In this document: positions 30,101-39,088 of the stretch, piece after piece
How the letters are laid out: every line of letters begins with the position of its first letter
How positions within the stretch are numbered: position 1 is the first letter of the stretch
Source of the DNA: an uncultured Clostridium sp.
GTDB lineage: Bacteria > Bacillota > Clostridia > TANB77 > CAG-508
Reading direction: 5' to 3'
Assembly (NCBI GenBank): GCA_947245515.1
Contig: CAMXQV010000008.1
Location: 1 to 48,693 of the forward strand
Length of the DNA: 48,693 nucleotides
Position numbers and translations under genes: made by a program
The notes under the pieces: model-generated
What the model saw: the letters and a program-made list of their open reading frames with translations, nothing else
The model's database searches: none
Told to the model about the DNA's origin: nothing

Positions 30101-32535
30101 TTTCTTCCAAAGGCTTTTATTAGGTTTTCAGTAACAGGAACTCTCATGTCTTCTCCTTCTGATGGTGCTGGCTCTCCTCCATACATATCTAAATAGTTTG
30201 TTGATATTTGAGTAATATTCTCTTTTTTATCATCATATACAAATTTTCCCCATAAGTATTTTTGATTAAATTCAATAGCTGATTTTTCTTCATCAGTAAA
30301 GGTTTTATCTGCTTTTAAGTCTGCTCCTTCTTTTTCTGACCATAGGAATTGTAAGCCCTCTGGTATATCTTCAGTTATTTCTGATGCATATCCATCTATT
30401 GTTCCTTCATTGTATATTCTAAAAGTATATGTAACAATATCTCCTTTTTTTACAGCAACTGGTTCTTTGTTTAGTTTATAATTTGCTGTTGTATTTCCAT
30501 CGATGACATTTAATTTGCTTACATCTACACTTTCTATTCTCTCTGAAATTTTAGTACCATTTACTGCAACAATACGCTTAATTAATTTTAAGTCAAAAGT
30601 TTCTGACATTAGAACTAATTTCTCAAAGTCATCATCATCTTGTTGTCCCTTATAGAAATAATTTGAGTCGTTTAAGGTTTCCTTATTGTCTTTTCCTATA
30701 TAGTCTGACATATTATCTTTATTTACATCTGGTCTTGTACTTGGCTCAGAATCTCTATCTGCTTCTTCTTGGTCTGTTATTTCTACATTTGTTTCACCAT
30801 CTACTTCTTTTGATATCCAAGCAACATTTGTTAATATTGTGTGATTTTTTGAATCTGCTATTGCTTTTACTTCACATTCTATTTCAATTGTTTCTTGACT
30901 TGCACTAGTTTTTGAACTTAAACTTCCTTTAGTATAGGCTTCTAAATTTTTTGTATCTCCATCTTTTCTTACTAATATTAAGGTATTATCTCCACTTTCG
31001 TCATATGACCCTAATTTAAAGTTTCCACTTACAATATTTTTAAATTTTAATCCTGTTGGTAATTGATCAATAATTTCTGTTGCTCTTCCTACTTTTTCTC
31101 CTTCATTATATATTGTAATTTTATATGTAACTTTGTCACCTGTTTTTACTGTTACAGGATCTTTTTTATGCTTATATATTGCTGTTGTTCTATCTTCTAA
31201 AGCTTCTTCTTCAACTTTTGGCTCTCTTGATGCTATTCCTGTTAATTCTACATCATTTATTTTTGTTATATATTTTCTTAAAGCTAAATCAAATTTTCTA
31301 CCTGGTGTAGTTAATTTAACTGGTATTGTTTTTTGCTCTTTTGATGGTATTACTACTGGTTGTGCACTATTATTTTTACTTGATGCACAAATAGTTAATT
31401 CTGTGTTACTATAGCTAATATCTATTCCTATATTTAAATTAGCTATTGTTATGCTTTCTCTTGGAATTGATAAATAAAAATCTTTTCCTATTAATTCTTT
31501 AATTGATTCATCTGTAGGAGACTTATGTTCATCTAACAAAATATATGAAGTAAAATCTGCTTCCCCTTGTTTTACTAAAAATTTAAGTGCATAGGTTATA
31601 CTGTTGTCACTTTCTGTTATATTAATTGGTCCTACAATATAATTTTCACCTTTAGTTTCATAATTTAAGGTTGTCGTATTTACTTTTGCTGGTGCATTTG
31701 AAACTTTAGTAAAGTCATAGTTTTTTGCGTTTTCTTTTGCCTGATTTATTAAATATTTATATAATATTTCTGCTTGGGCTTGTCTTTGATATCCTTCATC
31801 TGTATCACGTATCCTAAAATCACTTAAACTAGTATAGTTTCTACCATCAATTGTATAATTTAGCCAAGCCGTTTTGTCTGTTTTATCATATAAAGGCTCT
31901 CCATAGTTTGTAAAATACCATAAGGCAGATTGTTGCACAGCTTTAACATCATCTTCATTTAGAACCATATCCCATGCTTCACTATTGATTCCTGCTGCTT
32001 GTAATAAGGCATCTTTTTCTTCTGGTGCTGATTTTCCTATAATATAGAAATTATCCAAAATAGCTAAAATAGCATTATATTTACTTATTTTAGTTCCATC
32101 TTCTAACTCTATTTCGCCCTCTACTATTGAGCTTAAAGTTTCATTTTGCTTTCTTATTGCTTCTTTTTCAGTTTTCATGTTATAAAAAATATCATATTCT
32201 TGTCTTTTTTTTGAATCAGAAAAGCCCACTCCAGCCTTTACACAATAAATACTAGCATGTGCTGCGTCTATTGGGGTGTCATCTGTTTCACTAGCATATT
32301 GTACTATATTCCATATTTTTGCTCCCTTAACTGTTGTGTCACTATCATATGGATTTCCTATTCCATATCCAAAGTAGCTTTTTGCCCCTGTTCCAAGATC
32401 TACTTCGTTATTTGACATTAATTCTGTAATTCCTAAATACATGGTTCCTTCTGCATATACTGCACTCTGATAACATGATAATATGCAAAAAATAATTATA
32501 CTTATTGCTATTATTAAAGTTCTTTTTAGCTTCAT
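27160..32535 (-). CDS. Giant modular surface protein A: signal peptide, thioester-domain-like N-terminus, about 6 Ig/isopeptide-like modules, C-terminal TM
   Basis: IYCVKAGVGF and VQQSALWYFTN resemble the Cys and (T)QxAxW motifs of thioester domains; FDLxLRK start and TNxAxI end in each module; TM tail ...IKRYAL. Confidence 0.8.
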   Translation of the reverse strand: MKLKRTLIIAISIIIFCILSCYQSAVYAEGTMYLGITELMSNNEVDLGTGAKSYFGYGIGNPYDSDTTVKGAKIWNIVQYASETDDTPIDAAHASIYCVKAGVGFSDSKKRQEYDIFYNMKTEKEAIRKQNETLSSIVEGEIELEDGTKISKYNAILAILDNFYIIGKSAPEEKDALLQAAGINSEAWDMVLNEDDVKAVQQSALWYFTNYGEPLYDKTDKTAWLNYTIDGRNYTSLSDFRIRDTDEGYQRQAQAEILYKYLINQAKENAKNYDFTKVSNAPAKVNTTTLNYETKGENYIVGPINITESDNSITYALKFLVKQGEADFTSYILLDEHKSPTDESIKELIGKDFYLSIPRESITIANLNIGIDISYSNTELTICASSKNNSAQPVVIPSKEQKTIPVKLTTPGRKFDLALRKYITKINDVELTGIASREPKVEEEALEDRTTAIYKHKKDPVTVKTGDKVTYKITIYNEGEKVGRATEIIDQLPTGLKFKNIVSGNFKLGSYDESGDNTLILVRKDGDTKNLEAYTKGSLSSKTSASQETIEIECEVKAIADSKNHTILTNVAWISKEVDGETNVEITDQEEADRDSEPSTRPDVNKDNMSDYIGKDNKETLNDSNYFYKGQQDDDDFEKLVLMSETFDLKLIKRIVAVNGTKISERIESVDVSKLNVIDGNTTANYKLNKEPVAVKKGDIVTYTFRIYNEGTIDGYASEITEDIPEGLQFLWSEKEGADLKADKTFTDEEKSAIEFNQKYLWGKFVYDDKKENITQISTNYLDMYGGEPAPSEGEDMRVPVTENLIKAFGRNDGTKTEADLSYKEISVKLKVVSDNITGTIIRNEAEISEDTDENGNSIDDRDSDTEKWVKYEDDEDYDKVILQAFDLALRKFIIAVSKDETIESSEYLKNNDGSYKRAPKVDTSKLNTEDEYGRLITTAIYNHTKEPVEVSKNDIVIYMLRVYNEGDIDGYASEIKDHLPPYLEFVKSDFNDKYDWKVSEDGRTVSTKYLDDTKNKINKIAKNEDGKIVLSYKEVPIMCKVKGTAKINQKITNIADITEYRDGDKKIITDRDSQINNVELPEDEKLPSYKDEEKGEYIAGQQDDDDFEKVIIRERPVEIEKVFDLSLRKFLIAISEDEIIEDKEYIKELDGTYKRAPIVDTSKLDTKDEKGNIITTAIYKHTKEPVKVNKNDVVIYMLRVYNEGSIDGYASEIKDHLPPYLEFVKGEFNNKYGWEISEDGRTVTTRYLEDSIINKANIKEDGKITLCYKEVPIMCKVKDTSKVNEKITNIAEISEYKDGDKKAIKDRDSQSNNVKLPKDEELPFYKDDEKGEYIAGQQDDDDFEKLIIPETPIIPKELFDLSLRKFIIAVSDDKKIDDKDYLKNESGLYKREPVVDTTKLNTKDEKGDIITTASYNHTKEPVLVKRNNIVVYMLRVYNEGEVDGYASEIKDHLPSYLEFVDGDFNKKYGWNLSEDGRTATTRYLEDKIITKATKNEEGKIVLDYNEVPIMCKVKGDITESTKITNIADITEYKDENKKDVKDRDSQINNVVLPEDKDLPTYKDNEKGSYISGQQDDDDFEKLVVKTFDLALRKWVTQAIVIEDGKQNVKNTGHQPFDDPEQVVKVELHRKKVDKVTVKFRYSIRVINEGDVEGYAKEIKDHIPKGLKFIEADNPGWKDEGNNVITTKLLEDRLLKPGEYADIEVLLTWTNGENNIGLKVNTAEISKDYNKFGLPDKDSTPDNKKQGEDDIDNAPVMLSIGTGQIRIFFTMLFILLITVGGGIMLIKRYAL

Positions 32536-32579
32536 TTTTTTCTCCTTTTCATCTCTTATCAATAATATCTCTATATATA

Positions 32580-32607
32580 ATTTTACAATATTTTTTTATT
32601 AAGTCAA
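32580..32607 (-). promoter_or_regulatory. Promoter of surface protein A, TTGACT-N16-TAAAAT
   Basis: minus strand ttgact taataaaaaaatattg taaaat. Confidence 0.6.
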
Positions 32608-32657
32608 TATTGCTTTTTTTATACTTTTTTTGTATTTTTTTTTGCCTCTTTTCCTTC

Positions 32658-32717
32658 TACGGAAATGCTTTTTTGTATTGTTTGCATAAAAAGTTGCCCA
32701 TATTACAATTATATTAC
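32658..32717 (-). promoter_or_regulatory. Putative operator array: GTAATA-N5-GTAATA-N35-TTTCCGTA upstream of gene A
   Basis: same elements and spacings occur upstream of gene B (39029-39088). Confidence 0.5.
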
Positions 32718-32892
32718 ATTTTTGTAATATAATCAATATATTACTGCTTTAACTTTATTAATTCCAATTTTCCGCTAAAACTTAATCCTTTTTATTATAA
32801 AATGGTATAAATTTATGAAATACATTTGTATAAAAATTAAAAGAAGAAAACTTTAAAAGTCCTCTTCTTAAAATAATATTAAATTTTGTAAT

Positions 32893-35800
32893 TTATATTA
32901 CATATCTTTTTATTAATGTTACTCCTCCTGCTACTGTAATTAGAACTATAAAACCTATTGTAAAATAAATTCTAACTTGACCTGTACTAACAGATAACAT
33001 TACTGGTGCATCATCTATATCATCTTCTCCTGGCTTTTTATTATCTGGTGTAGAATCTTTGTCTGGTATTCCATATTTATTGTAATCTTTAGATATTTCT
33101 GCTGTATTTACTTTTAGTCCAATATTTTCTTCGCTATTTATCCAAGTAAGAAGTACTTCAACATCAGCAAATTCTCCTGGTTTTAACAATTTATTTTCAA
33201 GTAATTTAGTAGTTATTATATTATTACCTTCATTTTTCCAGCCTGGATTATCTGATGCTACAAATTTTAATCCCTTTGGAATATAATCTTTTACTTCTTT
33301 TGCATAGCCTTCAATTTCGCCTTCATTTGTTACCCTTATAGAATATCTAAATTTTACTGTTACATTATTTAATTTCTTTCTATGTAATTCTACTTTTACA
33401 ATTTGTTCAGGGTCATCATATGGCTTATGTCCAGTATTATTAATTGTTTGTTTGCCATCTTCAATAACTATTGCTTGTGTTACCCATTTTCTTAGACTTA
33501 AATCAAATATCTTTTCTGGTTCTTCTGGGATTATTATTTTTTCAAAGTCATCATCATCTTGTTGTCCTGGGATATAATCTCCCTTTTCTTCATTTTTATA
33601 AGATGGTAAATCTTTATCCTCTGGAAGTTTAACATTATTACTTTCTGAGTCTCTATCATTAACTATATTTTTATCTTCATCTCTATATTCTGTTATATCT
33701 GCTATATTTGTTATTCTTTCATTTGTTTTTGCTATATCTTTTACTTTACACATTATTGGTACTTCTTTATAATCAAGTTCTATTTTTCCTTCCACATTTG
33801 TTGTTGCTTTCTCTATAATTTTGTCTTGTAAGTACCTTGTTGTTACTGTTCTTCCATCTTCTGATACTTCCCAGCCATATTTTGTGTTAAATTCTCCTTT
33901 AACAAATTCTAAATATGGTGGTAGATGGTCTTTTATCTCACTTGCATATCCATCTATTTCTCCTTCGTTATATGCTCTTAGCATATATACTACTATGTCA
34001 TTTTTCTTTACAACTAGTGGCTCTTTTGTGTGTTTATATATTGCTGTTGTTATTTTATTTCCTTCTTCATCTTCTGTATTTAATTTTGAGGTATCTACTA
34101 TTGGTGCTCTTTTATAGGTTCCATCTTCATTTTTTAAGTATTCTTTATCTTCTATTGTTGTGTCTTCACTTGTTGCTATTATGAACTTTCTTAAACTTAA
34201 GTCAAATTCCTTCTCTGGCTCTGGTTCTTCAGGTATTATTACTTTTTCAAAATCGTCATCATCTTGTTGTCCTGGGATATAACTTCCCTTTTCGTCATCT
34301 TTATATGCTGGTAAGTCTTCATCTTTTGGTAAGCTTACATTATTACTTTGTGAATCTCTGTCTGTTGCTATATTTTTGTCTTCGTCTCTATATTCTGTTA
34401 TGTCTGCTATATTTGTTATTTTTGTGTTTTCTTTTGCTATTTCTTTTACCTTACACATTATTGGTACTTCTTTGTAGTCTAGCTCTATTTTTCCTTCTGT
34501 ATTTGTTGTTGCTTTCTCTATAATTTTGTCTTGTAAGTATCTTGTTGTTACTGTTCTTCCATCTTCTGATACTTCCCAGCCATATTTTGTGTTAAATTCT
34601 CCTTTAACAAATTCTAAATATGGTGGTAGATGGTCTTTTATCTCACTTGCATATCCATCTATTTCTCCTTCGTTATATGCTCTTAGCATATATACTACTA
34701 TGTCATTTTTCTTTACAACTAGTGGCTCTTTTGTGTGTTTATATATTGCTGTTGTTATTTTATTTCCTTCTTCATCTTCTGTATTTAATTTTGAGGTATC
34801 TACTATTGGTGCTCTTTTATAGGTTCCATCTTCATTTTTTAAGTATTCTTTATCTTCTATTGTTGTGTCTTCACTTGTTGCTATTATGAACTTTCTTAAA
34901 CTTAAGTCAAATTCCTTCTCTGGCTCTGGTTCTTCAGGTATTATTACTTTTTCAAAATCGTCATCATCTTGTTGTCCTGGGATATAACTTCCCTTTTCGT
35001 CATCTTTATATGCTGGTAAGTCTTCATCTTTTGGTAAGCTTACATTATTACTTTGTGAATCTCTGTCTGTTGCTATATTTTTGTCTTCGTCTCTATATTC
35101 TGTTATGTCTGCTATATTTGTTATTTTTGTGTTTTCTTTTGCTATTTCTTTTACCTTACACATTATTGGTACTTCTTTGTAGTCTAGCTCTATTTTTCCT
35201 TCTGTATTTGTTGTTGCTTTCTCTATAATTTTGTCTTGTAAGTATCTTGTTGTTACTGTTCTTCCATCTTCTGATACTTCCCAGCCATATTTTGTGTTAA
35301 ATTCTCCTTTAACAAATTCTAAATATGGTGGTAGATGGTCTTTTATCTCACTTGCATATCCATCTATTTCTCCTTCGTTGTATACTCTTAGCATATATAC
35401 TACTATGTCATTTCTTTTTACTACTAATGGTTCTTTTGTATGCTCATATACTGCTGTTGTTATTTTATTTCCTTCTTTATCTTCTGTATTTAATTTTGAG
35501 GTATCTACCTTTGGTGCTCTTTTATAGGTTCCATCTTCATTTTTCAAGTATTCTCTATCTTCTATTGTTGTATCTTCACTTGATGCTATTATGAATTTTC
35601 TTAAACTTAAGTCAAATTCCTTCTCTGGCTCTGGTTCTTCAGGTATTATTACTTTTTCAAAATCGTCATCATCTTGTTGTCCTGGGATATAACTTCCCTT
35701 TTCGTCATCTTTATATGCTGGTAAGTCTTCATCTTTTGGTAAGCTTACATTATTACTTTGTGAATCTCTGTCTGTTGCTATATTTTTGTCTTCGTCTCTA

Positions 35801-38800
35801 TATTCTGTTATGTCTGCTATATTTGTTATTTTTGTGTTTTCTTTTGCTATTTCTTTTACCTTACACATTATTGGTACTTCTTTGTAGTCTAGCTCTATTT
35901 TTCCTTCTGTATTTGTTGTTGCTTTCTCTATAATTTTGTCTTGTAAGTATCTTGTTGTTACTGTTCTTCCATCTTCTGATACTTCCCAGCCATATTTTGT
36001 GTTAAATTCTCCTTTAACAAATTCTAAATATGGTGGTAGATGGTCTTTTATCTCACTTGCATATCCATCTATTTCTCCTTCGTTATATGCTCTTAGCATA
36101 TATACTACTATGTCATTTTTCTTTACAACTAGTGGCTCTTTTGTGTGTTTATATATTGCTGTTGTTATTTTATTTCCTTCTTCATCTTCTGTATTTAATT
36201 TTGAGGTATCTACTATTGGTGCTCTTTTATAGGTTCCATCTTCATTTTTTAAGTATTCTTTATCTTCTATTGTTGTGTCTTCACTTGTTGCTATTATGAA
36301 CTTTCTTAAACTTAAGTCAAATTCCTTCTCTGGCTCTGGTTCTTCAGGTATTATTACTTTTTCAAAATCGTCATCATCTTGTTGTCCTGGGATATAACTT
36401 CCCTTTTCGTCATCTTTATATGCTGGTAAGTCTTCATCTTTTGGTAAGCTTACATTATTACTTTGTGAATCTCTGTCTGTTGCTATATTTTTGTCTTCGT
36501 CTCTATATTCTGTTATGTCTGCTATATTTGTTATTTTTGTGTTTTCTTTTGCTATTTCTTTTACCTTACACATTATTGGTACTTCTTTGTAGTCTAGCTC
36601 TATTTTTCCTTCTGTATTTGTTGTTGCTTTCTCTATAATTTTGTCTTGTAAGTATCTTGTTGTTACTGTTCTTCCATCTTCTGATACTTCCCAGCCATAT
36701 TTTGTGTTAAATTCTCCTTTAACAAATTCTAAATATGGTGGTAGATGGTCTTTTATCTCACTTGCATATCCATCTATTTCTCCTTCGTTGTATACTCTTA
36801 GCATATATACTACTATGTCATTTCTTTTTACTACTAATGGTTCTTTTGTATGCTCATATACTGCTGTTGTTATTTTATTTCCTTCTTTATCTTCTGTATT
36901 TAATTTTGAGGTATCTACCTTTGGTGCTCTTTTATAGGTTCCATCTTCATTTTTCAAGTATTCTCTATCTTCTATTGTTGTATCTTCACTTGATGCTATT
37001 ATGAATTTTCTTAGACTTAAATCAAATCCCCTTTTTGGTAAAATTAATTTTTCAAAATCATCATCATCTTGTTGACCTTTATAGTAATATTCGGAATCGT
37101 TTAAGTTTTCTTTATTTCCACTTCCTGTATAATCTGACATATTATCTTTATTTACTTCAGGAATTGTACTTGGTTCAGAGTCTCTATCTGCTTTTACTTG
37201 GTTTGTAATTATTATATTACTTTCACTATCTACTTCTTCATCTATCCAAGCAACATTTGTTAAGATCTGATTTTTTTCTATGCTTACAACTGCTATCACT
37301 TCACATTCAATTTCTATAGTTTCAGAATTTGAACTTAAATGTCCACTACTATAAGCACTTAAGTTACTAGTATTTCCATCTTTTCTAACTAAAGTTAGTC
37401 TATTATCACTTTCATTATATGATCCTAGTTTAAAATTTCCACTTACAATATTTTTGAATTTTACCCCTGTTGGTAATTGATCAATAATTCTTGTAGCTCT
37501 TCCCTCTTTTTCACCTTCATTATATATTGTTATTTTATATGTAACTATATTTCCTGTTTTTACAGGTACAGGTTCTTTTTTATGTTTATATATTGCTGTT
37601 GTTTCACTTGCTAGAGTTCCTTCATCTATTACTGGTACTCTTGAATTAACACCTGTAAGTTCTACACCATTAATTTTGGTTATATATTTTCTCAAAGATA
37701 AATCGAAATTTTTAGTTGGTGTTTTTAATTTATAAGGTATTGAAACTGATCCTTTAGTTGGTTTTACTAAAGGTTGTGCAGAATTATTTTTGCTTGATCC
37801 ATATAAAGTTAAGTTGGTATCACTGTAATTTATATTAATTTCTAAATTTAGGTCAGCTATTGTTACACTACTTTTAGGAATTGATATATAAAAATTGCTT
37901 CCAACTAAATCCTTTACTGTACTTGTTGTAGGTCTTTCATTTTGATCTAATAAACTATATGTTGTAATTGTTTTTGTACCATCTTTTACAAGAAAATCAA
38001 TTGTGTATGGAACTTTATTTGTTCCTTCACTGATATTTATTGGTCCTACTATATAATTTTCACCACTAGCTTTATAATTTAAAGAAGTTGTATTTACTGT
38101 TGCTGGTGCGTTTCCTCCTGTTGAGGTTTCATATTTAGGTGCATTTTCTACTGCTGTTTCTATCAAGTATTGATATAATAATTCAGCTTGTATTTGTCTT
38201 TGTTGTCCTTCACGTGTTTCTAAATTATAATCACTTAAACTAGTATAATTTCTTCCATCTGTTGTATAATTTAACCACCCTGATTTTCCTATTTTATTAA
38301 ATAAACTCTCTTCATAATTTGTAAAATACCACAAAGCAGATTGTTCAACTGCTTTAATATCATCATCGTTTAATATAACATCCCATTCATCTGTCCAATC
38401 TGGCATGTGTATAATGTTTGCTGCACGTAATAGAGCTTCTTTTTCTTTAGCTTCTGATTCGCCTGGTATATAAAAAATATCAAATATAGCCAAAATAGCA
38501 TTATATACCTTTACTGTTTTACCATTATAAGTTACTGTTCCATCTACAATTGATTTTAATATATCGTTTTGATTCCTTATTTGCTCTTTTTCTGTTTTAA
38601 AATTAAAAGCTAAATCATAATCTTCCCCTTTTTTTGTGTCAGAAAATCCTACTCCAGCTTTTACACAAAAAATAGTAGATGGCACTATATGTGACCCGCT
38701 ATCATATTCAACTATATTCCAAATTTTTGCTCCTTTTGCTTTTGTATCACTATCATATGGGTTCCCGATTGCGTATCCCATACCACTTGACATTAATTCA

Positions 38801-38910
38801 GTAACTGAAAAATGTATTATGCTGTCAGCATAAACTATATTTTTAAAACAACTTAGTATGAAAAATATAATTATGCTAATAACTATTATTGGTTTAATCT
38901 TAACTCGCAT
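32893..38910 (-). CDS. Giant modular surface protein B (paralogue of A): thioester-like N-terminus, 7 modules (5 of them 235-aa tandem repeats), C-terminal TM
   Basis: IFCVKAGVGF, VEQSALWYFTNY, FDLSLRKF modules, QQDDDDFEK linkers, tail IKRYVI; RBS aaaggagagg. Confidence 0.85.
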   Translation of the reverse strand: MRVKIKPIIVISIIIFFILSCFKNIVYADSIIHFSVTELMSSGMGYAIGNPYDSDTKAKGAKIWNIVEYDSGSHIVPSTIFCVKAGVGFSDTKKGEDYDLAFNFKTEKEQIRNQNDILKSIVDGTVTYNGKTVKVYNAILAIFDIFYIPGESEAKEKEALLRAANIIHMPDWTDEWDVILNDDDIKAVEQSALWYFTNYEESLFNKIGKSGWLNYTTDGRNYTSLSDYNLETREGQQRQIQAELLYQYLIETAVENAPKYETSTGGNAPATVNTTSLNYKASGENYIVGPINISEGTNKVPYTIDFLVKDGTKTITTYSLLDQNERPTTSTVKDLVGSNFYISIPKSSVTIADLNLEININYSDTNLTLYGSSKNNSAQPLVKPTKGSVSIPYKLKTPTKNFDLSLRKYITKINGVELTGVNSRVPVIDEGTLASETTAIYKHKKEPVPVKTGNIVTYKITIYNEGEKEGRATRIIDQLPTGVKFKNIVSGNFKLGSYNESDNRLTLVRKDGNTSNLSAYSSGHLSSNSETIEIECEVIAVVSIEKNQILTNVAWIDEEVDSESNIIITNQVKADRDSEPSTIPEVNKDNMSDYTGSGNKENLNDSEYYYKGQQDDDDFEKLILPKRGFDLSLRKFIIASSEDTTIEDREYLKNEDGTYKRAPKVDTSKLNTEDKEGNKITTAVYEHTKEPLVVKRNDIVVYMLRVYNEGEIDGYASEIKDHLPPYLEFVKGEFNTKYGWEVSEDGRTVTTRYLQDKIIEKATTNTEGKIELDYKEVPIMCKVKEIAKENTKITNIADITEYRDEDKNIATDRDSQSNNVSLPKDEDLPAYKDDEKGSYIPGQQDDDDFEKVIIPEEPEPEKEFDLSLRKFIIATSEDTTIEDKEYLKNEDGTYKRAPIVDTSKLNTEDEEGNKITTAIYKHTKEPLVVKKNDIVVYMLRAYNEGEIDGYASEIKDHLPPYLEFVKGEFNTKYGWEVSEDGRTVTTRYLQDKIIEKATTNTEGKIELDYKEVPIMCKVKEIAKENTKITNIADITEYRDEDKNIATDRDSQSNNVSLPKDEDLPAYKDDEKGSYIPGQQDDDDFEKVIIPEEPEPEKEFDLSLRKFIIASSEDTTIEDREYLKNEDGTYKRAPKVDTSKLNTEDKEGNKITTAVYEHTKEPLVVKRNDIVVYMLRVYNEGEIDGYASEIKDHLPPYLEFVKGEFNTKYGWEVSEDGRTVTTRYLQDKIIEKATTNTEGKIELDYKEVPIMCKVKEIAKENTKITNIADITEYRDEDKNIATDRDSQSNNVSLPKDEDLPAYKDDEKGSYIPGQQDDDDFEKVIIPEEPEPEKEFDLSLRKFIIATSEDTTIEDKEYLKNEDGTYKRAPIVDTSKLNTEDEEGNKITTAIYKHTKEPLVVKKNDIVVYMLRAYNEGEIDGYASEIKDHLPPYLEFVKGEFNTKYGWEVSEDGRTVTTRYLQDKIIEKATTNTEGKIELDYKEVPIMCKVKEIAKENTKITNIADITEYRDEDKNIATDRDSQSNNVSLPKDEDLPAYKDDEKGSYIPGQQDDDDFEKVIIPEEPEPEKEFDLSLRKFIIATSEDTTIEDKEYLKNEDGTYKRAPIVDTSKLNTEDEEGNKITTAIYKHTKEPLVVKKNDIVVYMLRAYNEGEIDGYASEIKDHLPPYLEFVKGEFNTKYGWEVSEDGRTVTTRYLQDKIIEKATTNVEGKIELDYKEVPIMCKVKDIAKTNERITNIADITEYRDEDKNIVNDRDSESNNVKLPEDKDLPSYKNEEKGDYIPGQQDDDDFEKIIIPEEPEKIFDLSLRKWVTQAIVIEDGKQTINNTGHKPYDDPEQIVKVELHRKKLNNVTVKFRYSIRVTNEGEIEGYAKEVKDYIPKGLKFVASDNPGWKNEGNNIITTKLLENKLLKPGEFADVEVLLTWINSEENIGLKVNTAEISKDYNKYGIPDKDSTPDNKKPGEDDIDDAPVMLSVSTGQVRIYFTIGFIVLITVAGGVTLIKRYVI
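33500..37030 (-). repeat. Five 705-bp tandem repeats inside gene B
   Basis: shadow ORFs recur at 33821, 34526, 35231, 35936, 36641 (exactly 705 bp apart); two unit types in gene order II-I-II-I-I. Confidence 0.95.
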
Positions 38911-38950
38911 TTTTCCTCTCCTTTTATTTTAAATTATTATACCTATATAT

Positions 38951-38978
38951 ATTTTACTATGTATTTTGATTATGTCAA
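38951..38978 (-). promoter_or_regulatory. Promoter of surface protein B, TTGACA-N16-TAAAAT
   Basis: minus strand ttgaca taatcaaaatacatag taaaat. Confidence 0.6.
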
Positions 38979-39028
38979 TATAGTTTAGTATAATTTTTTA
39001 AAATATGCTATTTTATTGCATTTTTTAT

Positions 39029-39088
39029 TACGGAAAGCTACTTTAAAAAATATATTTTTATAAGTTATTTTTATTACATTTGTATTAC
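39029..39088 (-). promoter_or_regulatory. Putative operator array: GTAATA-N5-GTAATA-N35-TTTCCGTA upstream of gene B
   Basis: geometry identical to 32658-32717. Confidence 0.5.

Noticed and set aside
33821-37004. Series of + strand ORFs of 72-98 aa in the surface gene B region
   Set aside because: Antisense shadow ORFs of the 705-bp repeats; leucine/serine-rich, no RBS, same spacing as the repeats.
33500-37030. 705-bp repeats as a possible transposon or CRISPR-like array
   Set aside because: Units are in frame, encode one continuous protein and have no terminal inverted repeats.
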